Of a stretch of DNA of 14,695 nucleotides, positions 1 to 5,916 are shown in pieces. The notes beneath the pieces were generated by a model. The model saw nothing but the letters and a program-made list of their open reading frames with translations, did no database searches and had not been told where the DNA came from. Positions within the stretch are counted from its first letter, which is position 1. Every line of letters starts with the position of its first letter. Made by a program: the position numbers and the translations under genes. The DNA comes from UBA6016 sp964568395 (GTDB lineage Bacteria; Campylobacterota; Campylobacteria; Campylobacterales; UBA6016), in contig CAZMPN010000027.1 of the NCBI GenBank assembly GCA_964568395.1, forward strand, positions 1 to 14,695, read 5' to 3'.

Positions 1-463
1 TAAGATACGAAAATCGGCCCCTTATACTCTCTATCTCGTCCTTGTCGGCTCCCGTCTCCGCCTCTATCTCTTCGTAATCGCCGTCAAAAAAACCGCCCTC
101 ATCGAGGTGCTCGGCTATCTTCATCGCTATTTTGCGGCTTCTCTCGGTCGGGAAAAGCGGCGCGTCTATCTGATCGGCGACATCCTCGAATAAGGAGCTG
201 CTTTTTAAAGCAAGCTCTTCCCTAAACTCTTTTTTACCTACCTTCTCATAGCTTTGATAGTGCTCGTCTTCGTGATAATCGCGCTCTTCGCCCTCTTTCA
301 GCTCTTCGTCGAATTTTTGACGCACCTCGCAAAACGGGTTGTTTGCCAGGTTTTCGCTCAGTCTGTCGCCCAAATCGTTCAGTCCCGCTTGCAATAGCGG
401 AAGCCAGTTCTTCAAAGTGCTTGAAAGCTTGCCTTTTTGAGCGGCGACCAGCCTTTGTTTCAT
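1..463 (-). CDS. rpoN: RNA polymerase sigma-54 factor, N-terminal part (cut by window edge)
   Basis: Alternative sigma factor that directs core RNA polymerase to -24/-12 promoters; in Campylobacterota it mainly drives middle and late flagellar genes. Only the first 154 codons are inside the window; the core-binding remainder, HTH and RpoN box lie beyond position 1. The start (MKQRLVAAQKGKLSS) carries the shortened, glutamine-poor region I known from Campylobacterota, including WLPLLQAGL and NPFCEV, which aligns with the usual ENP-(L/F)-(L/I)-E element. An acidic linker (EELKEGEERDYHEDE) follows, then the start of the core-binding region (DQIDAPLFPTERSRKIA, HLDEGGFF). Its ATG shares bases with the lptB stop in an ATGA overlap, so it is the last visible gene of the minus-strand operon and probably translationally coupled to lptB. 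Identification rests on motif and position and is strong; full-length integrity cannot be judged. Confidence 0.9.
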   Translation of the reverse strand, partial: MKQRLVAAQKGKLSSTLKNWLPLLQAGLNDLGDRLSENLANNPFCEVRQKFDEELKEGEERDYHEDEHYQSYEKVGKKEFREELALKSSSLFEDVADQIDAPLFPTERSRKIAMKIAEHLDEGGFFDGDYEEIEAETGADKDEIESIRGRFSYL

Positions 464-1185
464 GCCAGACTCTTATCTCCGAGATAGTTTCTTTTTACGG
501 TTTCGCTCTCGTATATCTCGCTCGGAGTCCCCTCCGCCAGTAGTTCGCCGCGTCCAAGCACGTACGCTCTGTCCGATATCTCCAGAGCCTCCCTGAAGTT
601 ATGGTCGGTGATGATTATCCCTATATCCCTATTTTTTAGCTCTATGATAATCTTTTGTATTTCACTCACAGCCAAAGGGTCGACGCCGGCAAAAGGCTCA
701 TCCAGAAGCAGGAATTTAGGATTCCCGGCAAGAGCCCTCGCTATCTCGACCCTCCTTCTCTCCCCACCGGATAGCGCGTACGCAGGGCGTGAACGGATAG
801 GCTCGATGGAGAGCATCTCGAGAAGCCTGTCCGTATTTTGCATCACCAAATCTTCGTCGTCGCCGTAAACTATCTCGCACGCCAACTCTATATTTTCCTC
901 CACGCTAAGGTCTTTAAATACGCTAGACTCCTGCGGCAGATAGGCAAGTCCTATTTTCGCCTTTTGATGCAGAGGCAGGGCCGTTATGTCTTCCGTATCC
1001 AATGAGACCTTACCGTCATCTATGGCTACGAGTCCGCAGATGGAATAAAAGAGCGTAGTCTTCCCAGCGCCGTTTGGTCCAAGCAAGCTCACCACCTCGC
1101 CGGATCTAAACTCTACGTTTACGCCGTTTAGCGCGGTGTGCTTCTTGAAATGTTTTTTTATGTTCTCGGCTTTTAGCTTATGCAT
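460..1185 (-). CDS. lptB: Lipopolysaccharide export ABC transporter ATPase LptB
   Basis: Cytoplasmic ATPase of the LptB2FG transporter that extracts LPS or lipooligosaccharide from the inner membrane and pushes it along the Lpt bridge. At 241 residues it has the usual family length and a complete ABC domain: Walker A GPNGAGKT at 36-43, Q-loop Gln85 (YLPQES), signature LSGGE at 138-142 followed by RRRVEIARAL, Walker B FLLLDEP at 158-164, FAGVDP D-loop and switch His195 (ITDHN). The FAGVDP and LSGGERRRVEIARAL wording and the C-terminal EGTPSEIY segment are typical of LptB rather than of amino-acid transporters. The ATG is preceded by AGGA at 6 bases and lies 8 bp inside the end of tsaE; the stop overlaps the rpoN ATG. 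The lptB-rpoN adjacency is widespread in proteobacteria. No membrane partner genes (lptF, lptG) are in the window. Confidence 0.95.
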   Translation of the reverse strand: MHKLKAENIKKHFKKHTALNGVNVEFRSGEVVSLLGPNGAGKTTLFYSICGLVAIDDGKVSLDTEDITALPLHQKAKIGLAYLPQESSVFKDLSVEENIELACEIVYGDDEDLVMQNTDRLLEMLSIEPIRSRPAYALSGGERRRVEIARALAGNPKFLLLDEPFAGVDPLAVSEIQKIIIELKNRDIGIIITDHNFREALEISDRAYVLGRGELLAEGTPSEIYESETVKRNYLGDKSLA

Positions 1186-1609
1186 CTTCTATCCTGTATT
1201 TTCTGGTATCGCCATCTTTTTCTATCGTTATCTTAACAAATTTCATTCCCACGCTTTTGAGGAAACTCTCTATTTTTTCGTCAGGCCACTCCATAAAGTG
1301 GTATCCGCCCTCCTCCAGATAATCGAACATCGATTTCTCAAAGTAGGAATCGGCGCCGAAATTATAAAAATCGTAATGATATATTTTTGGGTCGGCGCCA
1401 TATTCGTTCATGATGGCGAATGTAGGGCTGGACACTTCGCCGTCTTTGGCAAAAAGAGCAGCAAAAGAGCGCACGAGAGCAGTTTTGCCGTATCCGAGGT
1501 CCCCATAAAGCAAAAACAGGCCGCCGCAAGGATAGCCGCTTTTTAGATACGAGGCTATGTTTGCGAGTTCGTTTTCATTTTTCGCCTCAAACTCTTTTTG
1601 CAACCTCAA
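1178..1609 (-). CDS. tsaE: tRNA t6A37 biosynthesis ATPase TsaE
   Basis: P-loop ATPase that works with TsaB and TsaD to put the threonylcarbamoyl group on A37 of ANN-decoding tRNAs. Visible motifs in 143 residues: Walker A GDLGYGKT at 36-43 (most homologues have GDLGAGKT), switch-like SSPTF at 60-64, the HxDxY element HYDFY at 78-82, and FMEWPD at 106-110, which matches the conserved E-W-P/A segment. The coded start is TTG. A second in-frame TTG six bases later (1601-1603) may be the real start, because AAAGG at 1611-1615 lies only 1 base from the first TTG but 7 bases from the second; that choice gives 141 residues. The upstream trpD stop forms TTGA with the first TTG. The gene is in a continuous minus-strand operon between trpD and lptB. 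Function is certain by motif; only the start is open. Confidence 0.93.
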   Translation of the reverse strand: MRLQKEFEAKNENELANIASYLKSGYPCGGLFLLYGDLGYGKTALVRSFAALFAKDGEVSSPTFAIMNEYGADPKIYHYDFYNFGADSYFEKSMFDYLEEGGYHFMEWPDEKIESFLKSVGMKFVKITIEKDGDTRKYRIEDA

Positions 1610-2592
1610 ACCTTTCTGGATACGTCTATTACTTTTTGAAGCGTATGGTATGCCTTGCCGCTTCCTATCGCATACTCCGCCATCTCCAGCCCGTCTTTTA
1701 TATCGCGAGCCTTTCCCGATGCGTATAGCGCCAATGCCGCGTTCAGGCGCACAACCGAACTTTTGGCCTCGTCCGCCTCGTTTTTAAGTACGGCGAGCGT
1801 GATAGCCGCATTCTCTATGGCGTCTCCGCCCAAGATGGCCTCTTTTGGGTATAGCTTCAGCCCGTAAGCCTGAGGGTCCAGCTCATGCTCTTCTATCTTG
1901 CCGTCGTCGAAAAATGCATATCTGCTGCCGCCGCTTATGCTGGCCTCATCCATGCCGTCATTGCTATTTACTACGATTCCTCTTTTTGAGCCGGTATCGG
2001 ATAACGCTCTTGCGCACTTTGGGGCGAAAGAGTAGTCGTATATTCCTATCAGATGATGCTTGACTTCGGCCGGATTGCACAGAGGGCCTAGCATGTTGAA
2101 GATAGTCCTATGCGGTATGCTTCTTCTTATCGGCATTATATGTTTCAACGCCGGGTGGTAAGTAGGAGCGAACAAAAATGCAAATCCGCTCTCTAGTAGC
2201 ACGTTTAGCTTCGCGTCGCGGCTATCAAGCTCTATCTTCACCCCAAGGGCCTCCAGCATGTCGGCGCTTCCAGATTTGCTGGTGATGCTTCTGTTTCCGT
2301 GCTTCGCTACGTATAATCCTAGGGAAGCCAGCACAAAACTGACCGTCGTGGATATGTTGAAGCTTCCGCTCTTATCCCCGCCGGTACCGCAATTGTCAAT
2401 AAGAAGCTCTTTTATCTCGTCGGGAGTATCGAACTTGACCATAAAAGAACGCATCACCTCGACGGCCGCCCTTATCTCCTCTTCGCTCTCTCCGCGCTCA
2501 TACATCGAAACGAGGAAGCCCTTGGCCTCCTCTTCGCCCATTTTCCCCTCAAAAAGAGCCAAAAAGCTTTTCTTTGATTCTTCGTAACTCAC
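1606..2592 (-). CDS. trpD: Anthranilate phosphoribosyltransferase TrpD
   Basis: Second dedicated step of tryptophan synthesis: joins anthranilate to phosphoribosyl pyrophosphate. The 328-residue protein has the full set of family motifs: GTGGD at 69-73 (pyrophosphate binding), NIST at 79-82, KHGNRS at 97-102, SGSADMLEALG at 107-117, RTIFNMLGPLCNP at 162-174, and the metal-binding DGMDEASISG segment near 210-220. These fit true TrpD rather than the TrpD2/YbiB nucleic-acid-binding paralogues. The start is GTG, supported by AAAGGAG at 2598-2604 five bases upstream and by a GTGA overlap with the stop of the S4 gene. No other trp gene is beside it, so trpD is apparently dispersed from the pathway and co-transcribed with housekeeping genes. 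I see no trp leader or attenuator in front of it. Confidence 0.95.
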   Translation of the reverse strand: MSYEESKKSFLALFEGKMGEEEAKGFLVSMYERGESEEEIRAAVEVMRSFMVKFDTPDEIKELLIDNCGTGGDKSGSFNISTTVSFVLASLGLYVAKHGNRSITSKSGSADMLEALGVKIELDSRDAKLNVLLESGFAFLFAPTYHPALKHIMPIRRSIPHRTIFNMLGPLCNPAEVKHHLIGIYDYSFAPKCARALSDTGSKRGIVVNSNDGMDEASISGGSRYAFFDDGKIEEHELDPQAYGLKLYPKEAILGGDAIENAAITLAVLKNEADEAKSSVVRLNAALALYASGKARDIKDGLEMAEYAIGSGKAYHTLQKVIDVSRKV

Positions 2593-2837
2593 GAAAGCTC
2601 CTTTACATACTCTTCGAAGGCTGTTTTTGGGATTGTTTTCGTCGTAGGAACCTTGAGCACCTCGTACTTTTTTGTACTCTCTAGATATCTAATCTCTATA
2701 TTGTCTCCGGGCTTCACCTCTTTCGAGGCTTTCGCTTGTACGCCGTTTAGATACACTACGCCGTGGTCTATCATATCTGCGGCTATACTTCTTCTCTTGA
2801 CTATATTTACCGTGTTGATAAACTTATCTATCCTCAA
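2589..2837 (-). CDS. Small S4-domain RNA-binding protein, RqcP/Hsp15-like
   Basis: An 82-residue protein that is almost entirely one S4 RNA-binding domain: MRIDKFINTVNIVKRRS at the start, the turn DHGVVYLNG at about 24-32, and VQAKASKEVKPGDNIEIRY at about 33-51. Length and sequence resemble RqcP (YabO), which stabilises nascent-chain-bound 50S subunits during alanine tailing by RqcH, and the related Helicobacter S4 protein; E. coli Hsp15 is longer. Assignment to RqcP is inference: it would need an RqcH gene elsewhere in the genome. The start codon is TTG at 2835-2837, since no in-frame ATG lies upstream and AAGG at 2845-2848 is 7 bases away. Its stop overlaps the GTG of trpD. It is probably the first gene of the minus-strand operon, with a candidate promoter at 2867-2872. 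Confidence 0.85.
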   Translation of the reverse strand: MRIDKFINTVNIVKRRSIAADMIDHGVVYLNGVQAKASKEVKPGDNIEIRYLESTKKYEVLKVPTTKTIPKTAFEEYVKELS

Positions 2838-2844
2838 AACAGAG

Positions 2845-2848
2845 CCTT
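2845..2848 (-). promoter_or_regulatory. Ribosome binding site deciding the TTG start of the S4 gene
   Basis: On the minus strand AAGG lies seven bases before TTG at 2835-2837. The only nearby ATG (2849-2851) is out of frame and opens a five-codon reading frame that ends across the TTG. This supports TTG as the real start of the S4-domain gene. Confidence 0.6.
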
Positions 2849-2866
2849 CATTTGCGTTTTGGGGCT

Positions 2867-2872
2867 ATCTTA
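2867..2872 (-). promoter_or_regulatory. Candidate -10 box for the S4-trpD-tsaE-lptB-rpoN operon
   Basis: Reading the minus strand, a T run leads into TTTTTTGATAAGAT. TAAGAT is a fair -10 box, and T-rich sequence with no clear -35 is the usual form of housekeeping promoters in Campylobacterota. Transcription would begin near 2860, about 20 bases before the S4 gene's TTG. It sits in the 93-bp gap between the YgjP-like gene and the S4 gene, the only sizeable gap in this minus-strand block. Seen by eye only. Confidence 0.4.
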
Positions 2873-2930
2873 TCAAAAAACTATTTAATTTGGAGTGGAA
2901 TTTGCTTACAATAGAAGATTGACGAGCCGT

Positions 2931-3578
2931 TTAACGGATAAACAAGAGACGTCCGTTTTCTTTCAGCCATAGCTCGCTCTCTTTGTAGTGCGGCGCCAGG
3001 ATTTTTACCTGCTCCCAAAACCTTCCGGAGTGGTTGAGCTCTTTTAAATGGCACACCTCGTGTATCACTACGTACTCTATAACGCTTTTTGGAGCGCCGA
3101 TCAGCCTCGTACTGAAGTTCAGATTTCGCTTTGCGGAACAGCTCCCCCATCTGCTTTTTGCATCCCTAAAAGAGACGTTATTGAACGATACGCCGTAAAA
3201 AGAGGCTACGTCGTGCAGCTTTGGGACGATGATTCTTTTTGCCTCATCCAGCAAAAAAGCCGAAAAATGCCTCGAATCAGAAAGGGTAAGCCCAGACTCG
3301 CAAAAAAGATATTTGCGCTTTAACGCCGTATCGTAATCAATCCTTGTCTTTTTGCCGACATACAAAAAATGGCCGGAGAGCTCGTCTCTTTTTTGCTCAA
3401 AGGAGAGCTGACGCTCTATCATTTTTGATAGTTTTTTGGCGTTCTGCCTTACAAATTCGACGCATTTTGCTTCGCTTAAAAACGTCGGCGCACTAAGAAG
3501 CAAGGAGCCGCCCTCTTTTACTTCTATTTTAAGCCTTTTTATGTTTTTATCTCTTTTTATTTCTAATTTTTCAAACAT
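2931..3578 (-). CDS. YgjP-like zinc metallopeptidase domain protein (DUF45 family)
   Basis: A 215-residue protein of the YgjP/DUF45 family, a predicted cytoplasmic zinc peptidase related in fold to SprT and M48 enzymes. Substrate unknown. Key residues are present: the zinc motif HEVCH (His173, Glu174, His177), a third candidate ligand His183 in LNHSGRFW, and the family hallmark KSRWGSCS at 141-148 with NLNFSTRLI after it. The N-terminal third (EKLEIKRDKNIKRLKIEVKE) is the usual beta-rich domain. No signal peptide or membrane segment is visible. The ATG at 3576-3578 has no strong Shine-Dalgarno sequence. The gene is divergent from the FTR-rhodanese gene across 49 bp and is followed on its own strand by the S4 operon after 93 bp. 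The family is confident; the biological role is not known. Confidence 0.9.
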   Translation of the reverse strand: MFEKLEIKRDKNIKRLKIEVKEGGSLLLSAPTFLSEAKCVEFVRQNAKKLSKMIERQLSFEQKRDELSGHFLYVGKKTRIDYDTALKRKYLFCESGLTLSDSRHFSAFLLDEAKRIIVPKLHDVASFYGVSFNNVSFRDAKSRWGSCSAKRNLNFSTRLIGAPKSVIEYVVIHEVCHLKELNHSGRFWEQVKILAPHYKESELWLKENGRLLFIR

Positions 3579-3582
3579 TTGA

Positions 3583-3588
3583 TATACT
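3583..3588 (+). promoter_or_regulatory. Candidate -10 box for the FTR-rhodanese/rarA operon
   Basis: TATACT preceded by T-rich sequence (3543-3570) and ATTTGA, without a clear -35 box, as is common in Campylobacterota. The predicted start near 3595 leaves room for the AGGA ribosome site at 3618-3621 before the ATG at 3628. By-eye call. Confidence 0.35.
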
Positions 3589-3607
3589 TTTAAAAATCAT
3601 AAACACC

Positions 3608-3617
3608 AATTATAATT
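3608..3617. promoter_or_regulatory. Palindromic AT element in a divergent promoter region
   Basis: AATTATAATT is a perfect 10-bp palindrome in the 49-bp gap between the divergent YgjP-like and FTR-rhodanese genes. It reads TATAAT on both strands. On the minus strand it could serve as the -10 box of the YgjP-like gene, with an untranslated leader of about 25 bases. On the plus strand it is too near the AGGA ribosome site (3618-3621) to be the main promoter. A better plus-strand -10 is TATACT at 3583-3588, which would leave a leader of about 33 bases. Confidence 0.4.
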
Positions 3618-3627
3618 AGGATAGCGC

Positions 3628-4356
3628 ATGAGCCAAATCAAAAAAGTAGACCCAAACTCTCAGGAGTTCCAAGACGAACTCAAAAAGACCGTCGATTTTA
3701 CCGACAAAGTAATAAAACAATTCGGATTCGTATACAATCCGGATATGGAGATAACGCAGAGCATACAGTTTGGTCTTACGAGAAATAAGCTGATATACGA
3801 CAAAAGATATTGTCCTTGCTTTTTCGTAACGGGCAACAAGGAGGAAGATAGAATCTGTCCTTGCAAACCGGCCCTGCAACACGAGATACCCGAAGACGGC
3901 ACATGCCACTGCGGCATATTCTGTACGCCTGAATTCGCGGCTTCAAAACTGGCAGAGGAGAAACTGGAAGAAGCGGTGCATGCACACTCAAGAGGCCTGA
4001 CGAAAGAGGAGTGCGAAGTCCTGCTCGCCAAAGAACAGCTTGACAGCGAAGAGCTCGAGGCGCTAATAGAAGCAAGAACGCTTGGCATGGTAAACTTCAA
4101 GCTGGTGGACGTAAGGGAGTGGATGGAGTATAAAGGATTTAGGATAAAAGGCGTCGATTTCCTAGTCCCTACGACAAGCTTCTACGACTCCGTAAAACAA
4201 CTTGAAGAGTTCAAAAACGAAACGGTAATCGTATATTGCCATGTAGGCTCCAGAAGCGCGTACTGCCAAAACGTGCTAAAAGACCTGGGTTTTGGCAAGG
4301 TGTCAAACCTGACTCACGGAATAGTGAGCTACAGGGGCGAACTGGACAAAGGCTAG
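3628..4356 (+). CDS. Ferredoxin:thioredoxin reductase-type catalytic domain fused to a rhodanese domain
   Basis: Two redox or sulfur domains in one 242-residue chain. Residues 1 to about 105 match the FTR catalytic subunit: CPC at 62-64, CPC at 77-79 and CHC at 93-95. By the plant and cyanobacterial model, Cys62, Cys77, Cys79 and Cys93 would hold a [4Fe-4S] cluster, and Cys64 and Cys95 would form the redox disulfide. The spacing between motifs (12 and 13 residues) differs from the plant type (16 and 8) and resembles the non-photosynthetic type. An acidic helical linker rich in Glu, Ala and Lys (about 106-150) leads to a rhodanese domain (about 155-242) with LVDVREWMEY and an active-site loop CHVGSRS, catalytic Cys204. 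Extra cysteines are Cys99, Cys129 and Cys213. No signal peptide, so it should be cytoplasmic. Probable roles are reduction of a thioredoxin-like protein or persulfide transfer between domains; both are inference. First gene of an operon; AGGA at 3618-3621 supports the start, and rarA follows after one base. Confidence 0.87.
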   Translation: MSQIKKVDPNSQEFQDELKKTVDFTDKVIKQFGFVYNPDMEITQSIQFGLTRNKLIYDKRYCPCFFVTGNKEEDRICPCKPALQHEIPEDGTCHCGIFCTPEFAASKLAEEKLEEAVHAHSRGLTKEECEVLLAKEQLDSEELEALIEARTLGMVNFKLVDVREWMEYKGFRIKGVDFLVPTTSFYDSVKQLEEFKNETVIVYCHVGSRSAYCQNVLKDLGFGKVSNLTHGIVSYRGELDKG

Positions 4357-4357
4357 A

Positions 4358-5569
4358 ATGAGCCTCTCCCAGATACTACGCCCCTCCTCTTTGGAGGATT
4401 TCTTGGGGCAAAAACATCTGCTTTCGCCGAGCGCTCCGTTTCGAAGATTGATCGAAGCGGGTTCTATTCCGCACTCTTTCTTTTTCGGCCCTCCCGGCAC
4501 AGGCAAAACCTCTCTGGCCAGAATAATTGCCTCAAAAAGCGAAGCGCCTTTTTTCGAATTTAACGCTACGACCGTAAAAATAGACGATATCAGAAAAGCC
4601 GTAGACGCGGCCAAAAACTCTTTCTCGAAACCGCTTATCTTTATAGACGAAGTACACAGGCTGTCGAAAACGCAGCAAGAGGTTTTGCTGCCCATAATGG
4701 AAAACCGCCTTGCGCTCGTCATAGGGGCGTCTACCGAGAATCCGTTCTTCACGCTTACCGGAGGCATACGCTCAAGGTCTATGCTGTTTGAGTTTTTCTC
4801 TTTAACGGACGAAGATTTGCGTGAGGCGCTGGAAAAAGGACTCTCAAAGCTAAACAAAACGGCCGGCGAAGACGCAAAGGAGTATCTAGTAAGAAGCTCC
4901 TGCGGGGACGCAAGGGCGATGCTTACGCTGCTTGATTATGCCGCCAAGCTAGAGGATAACGTCACGCTGGATACGCTCAAAAGATTGAGACCCAACAGCC
5001 TAACGGACGGCGCCGGAGAGTCGGAGACGCATTACAATCTCGCAAGCGCGCTTATCAAAAGCATCAGGGGCTCGGACGAGCAAGCCGCCGTATACTATCT
5101 GGCCAGACTGATAGCCGGCGGCGAAGAGCCTAGATTTATAGCTCGCCGCCTTGCCATACTGGCGGCCGAGGATATCGGCAACGCGAATCCAAACGCGCTC
5201 ATACTGGCAAACGCGACGTTCTCCCTGGTCGAGAAAATAGGTATGCCGGAATCCAGAATCATTCTATCCCAGCTTGCGATATATCTAGCCTGTTCTCCAA
5301 AATCGAACAGCGCGTATCTTGCGATAGACGACGCCATAGGGCTTATCGACAAAGGCGAAATATACGATGTGCCGCCTCACCTGAAAGACGCCCATTTTGG
5401 CGGGGCAAAAGAGCTTGGACGGGGAATAGGATACAAATATCCGCATGATTTCGGCGGCTACGTAGAGCAAAAATACACGACGAAACCGATAGACGTGGTA
5501 AAGCTAAACGAGATAGGTTTTGAGAAGACGCTCAAAGAGTGGCTTGCCAAAATCAAAGGCGTAAAGTGA
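4358..5569 (+). CDS. rarA: Replication-associated recombination protein A (RarA/MgsA) AAA+ ATPase
   Basis: AAA+ clamp-loader-like ATPase of the RarA/MgsA/WRNIP1 family that acts on stalled forks and single-strand gaps. Visible in 403 residues: N-terminal LRPSSLEDFLGQKHLL, Walker A GPPGTGKT at 44-51, Walker B LIFIDEVHR at 93-101, sensor 1 GASTENP at 123-129, and the arginine-finger region GGIRSRS at 135-141. The C-terminal tetramerisation region is intact, with RGSDEQAAVYYLARLIAGGE, AEDIGNANP and the late GYKYPHDFGGYV segment that is a family signature. E. coli RarA is slightly longer. The ATG follows the FTR-rhodanese stop by one base, with AAGG five bases upstream, so the genes are probably coupled. 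Nothing suggests a functional link between RarA and the redox protein beyond co-transcription. Confidence 0.95.
   Translation: MSLSQILRPSSLEDFLGQKHLLSPSAPFRRLIEAGSIPHSFFFGPPGTGKTSLARIIASKSEAPFFEFNATTVKIDDIRKAVDAAKNSFSKPLIFIDEVHRLSKTQQEVLLPIMENRLALVIGASTENPFFTLTGGIRSRSMLFEFFSLTDEDLREALEKGLSKLNKTAGEDAKEYLVRSSCGDARAMLTLLDYAAKLEDNVTLDTLKRLRPNSLTDGAGESETHYNLASALIKSIRGSDEQAAVYYLARLIAGGEEPRFIARRLAILAAEDIGNANPNALILANATFSLVEKIGMPESRIILSQLAIYLACSPKSNSAYLAIDDAIGLIDKGEIYDVPPHLKDAHFGGAKELGRGIGYKYPHDFGGYVEQKYTTKPIDVVKLNEIGFEKTLKEWLAKIKGVK
5555..5559 (+). promoter_or_regulatory. Ribosome binding site favouring the GTG start at 5566
   Basis: AAAGG lies inside the last codons of rarA, six bases before GTG at 5566-5568, and the GTG overlaps the rarA stop as GTGA. 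The other in-frame start, GTG at 5539, has no comparable site. Confidence 0.6.
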
Positions 5570-5916
5570 GCGAAACAGCCAGGCATAATATATTTCGCGT
5601 CTTTTTATATGGCGGCATATTTCTAATCGTCGCCTACTTTTTTAACGACATCATGGAATCCAACAAGAAAATAATCTACGTGGAAAAAGAGGCTCTCTCC
5701 TCCATGAAAATCAAAAAAGCCGTACTTTTGGAGGGCGGGCAAAAACTTCTAGTTGAATCGGGCAATGGGCAGCTTTATATCGTAGACGCGAATAAATCGT
5801 GGGTTGAGTCAAGCAAAATAGAGTATGCAGACGAAAACAAAACGGCGGACGAAATAACCAGATATATCCTATCCGCTCTTTTGTTCGTCCTGGTGATACT
5901 GTTATCCGTTACCTAA
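5566..5916 (+). CDS. Small membrane protein resembling the FtsH N-terminal periplasmic domain
   Basis: Hypothetical protein of 116 residues from the GTG at 5566; a GTG at 5539 would add nine residues. One membrane helix lies at about 9-26 (VFLYGGIFLIVAYFF) and another at the very C-terminus, about 99-115 (YILSALLFVLVILLSV), with a polar domain of roughly 70 residues between. That domain begins IIYVEKEALSSMKIKKAVLL and continues with alternating strands (KLLVESGNGQLYIVD). The order helix, small alpha/beta domain, helix, and the aromatic-hydrophobic start followed by a V-x-L strand, resemble the part of FtsH that precedes its ATPase. There is no ATPase or peptidase here. I do not recognise the family with certainty. 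The gene is coupled to rarA through a GTGA overlap and ends 5 bp from convergent murA. Confidence 0.7.
   Translation: MSETARHNIFRVFLYGGIFLIVAYFFNDIMESNKKIIYVEKEALSSMKIKKAVLLEGGQKLLVESGNGQLYIVDANKSWVESSKIEYADENKTADEITRYILSALLFVLVILLSVT

Noticed and set aside
2924..2937. CCGTTTAACGG inverted repeat at the end of the YgjP-like gene as a terminator
   Set aside because: The arms leave only a one-base centre, so a real hairpin would have about three pairs, and no T run follows.
3048..3323. 91-codon plus-strand reading frame opposite the YgjP-like gene
   Set aside because: The minus-strand gene has conserved zinc and KSRWGSCS motifs over the same bases; the plus-strand product has no recognisable feature.
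3660..4100. 146-codon minus-strand frame opposite the FTR-rhodanese gene
   Set aside because: Serine-rich product typical of the antisense of a Glu/Lys-rich protein; the plus-strand frame has all cysteine motifs.
5539..5565. Longer start for the small membrane protein at GTG 5539
   Set aside because: It lacks a ribosome site and deepens the overlap with rarA; GTG 5566 has AAAGG at six bases and a GTGA overlap.
3628..5916. A three-gene redox/fork/membrane defence system
   Set aside because: RarA is a widespread housekeeping protein and the linkage to the other two genes may only be operon packing; there is no effector, toxin or variable-region signature.
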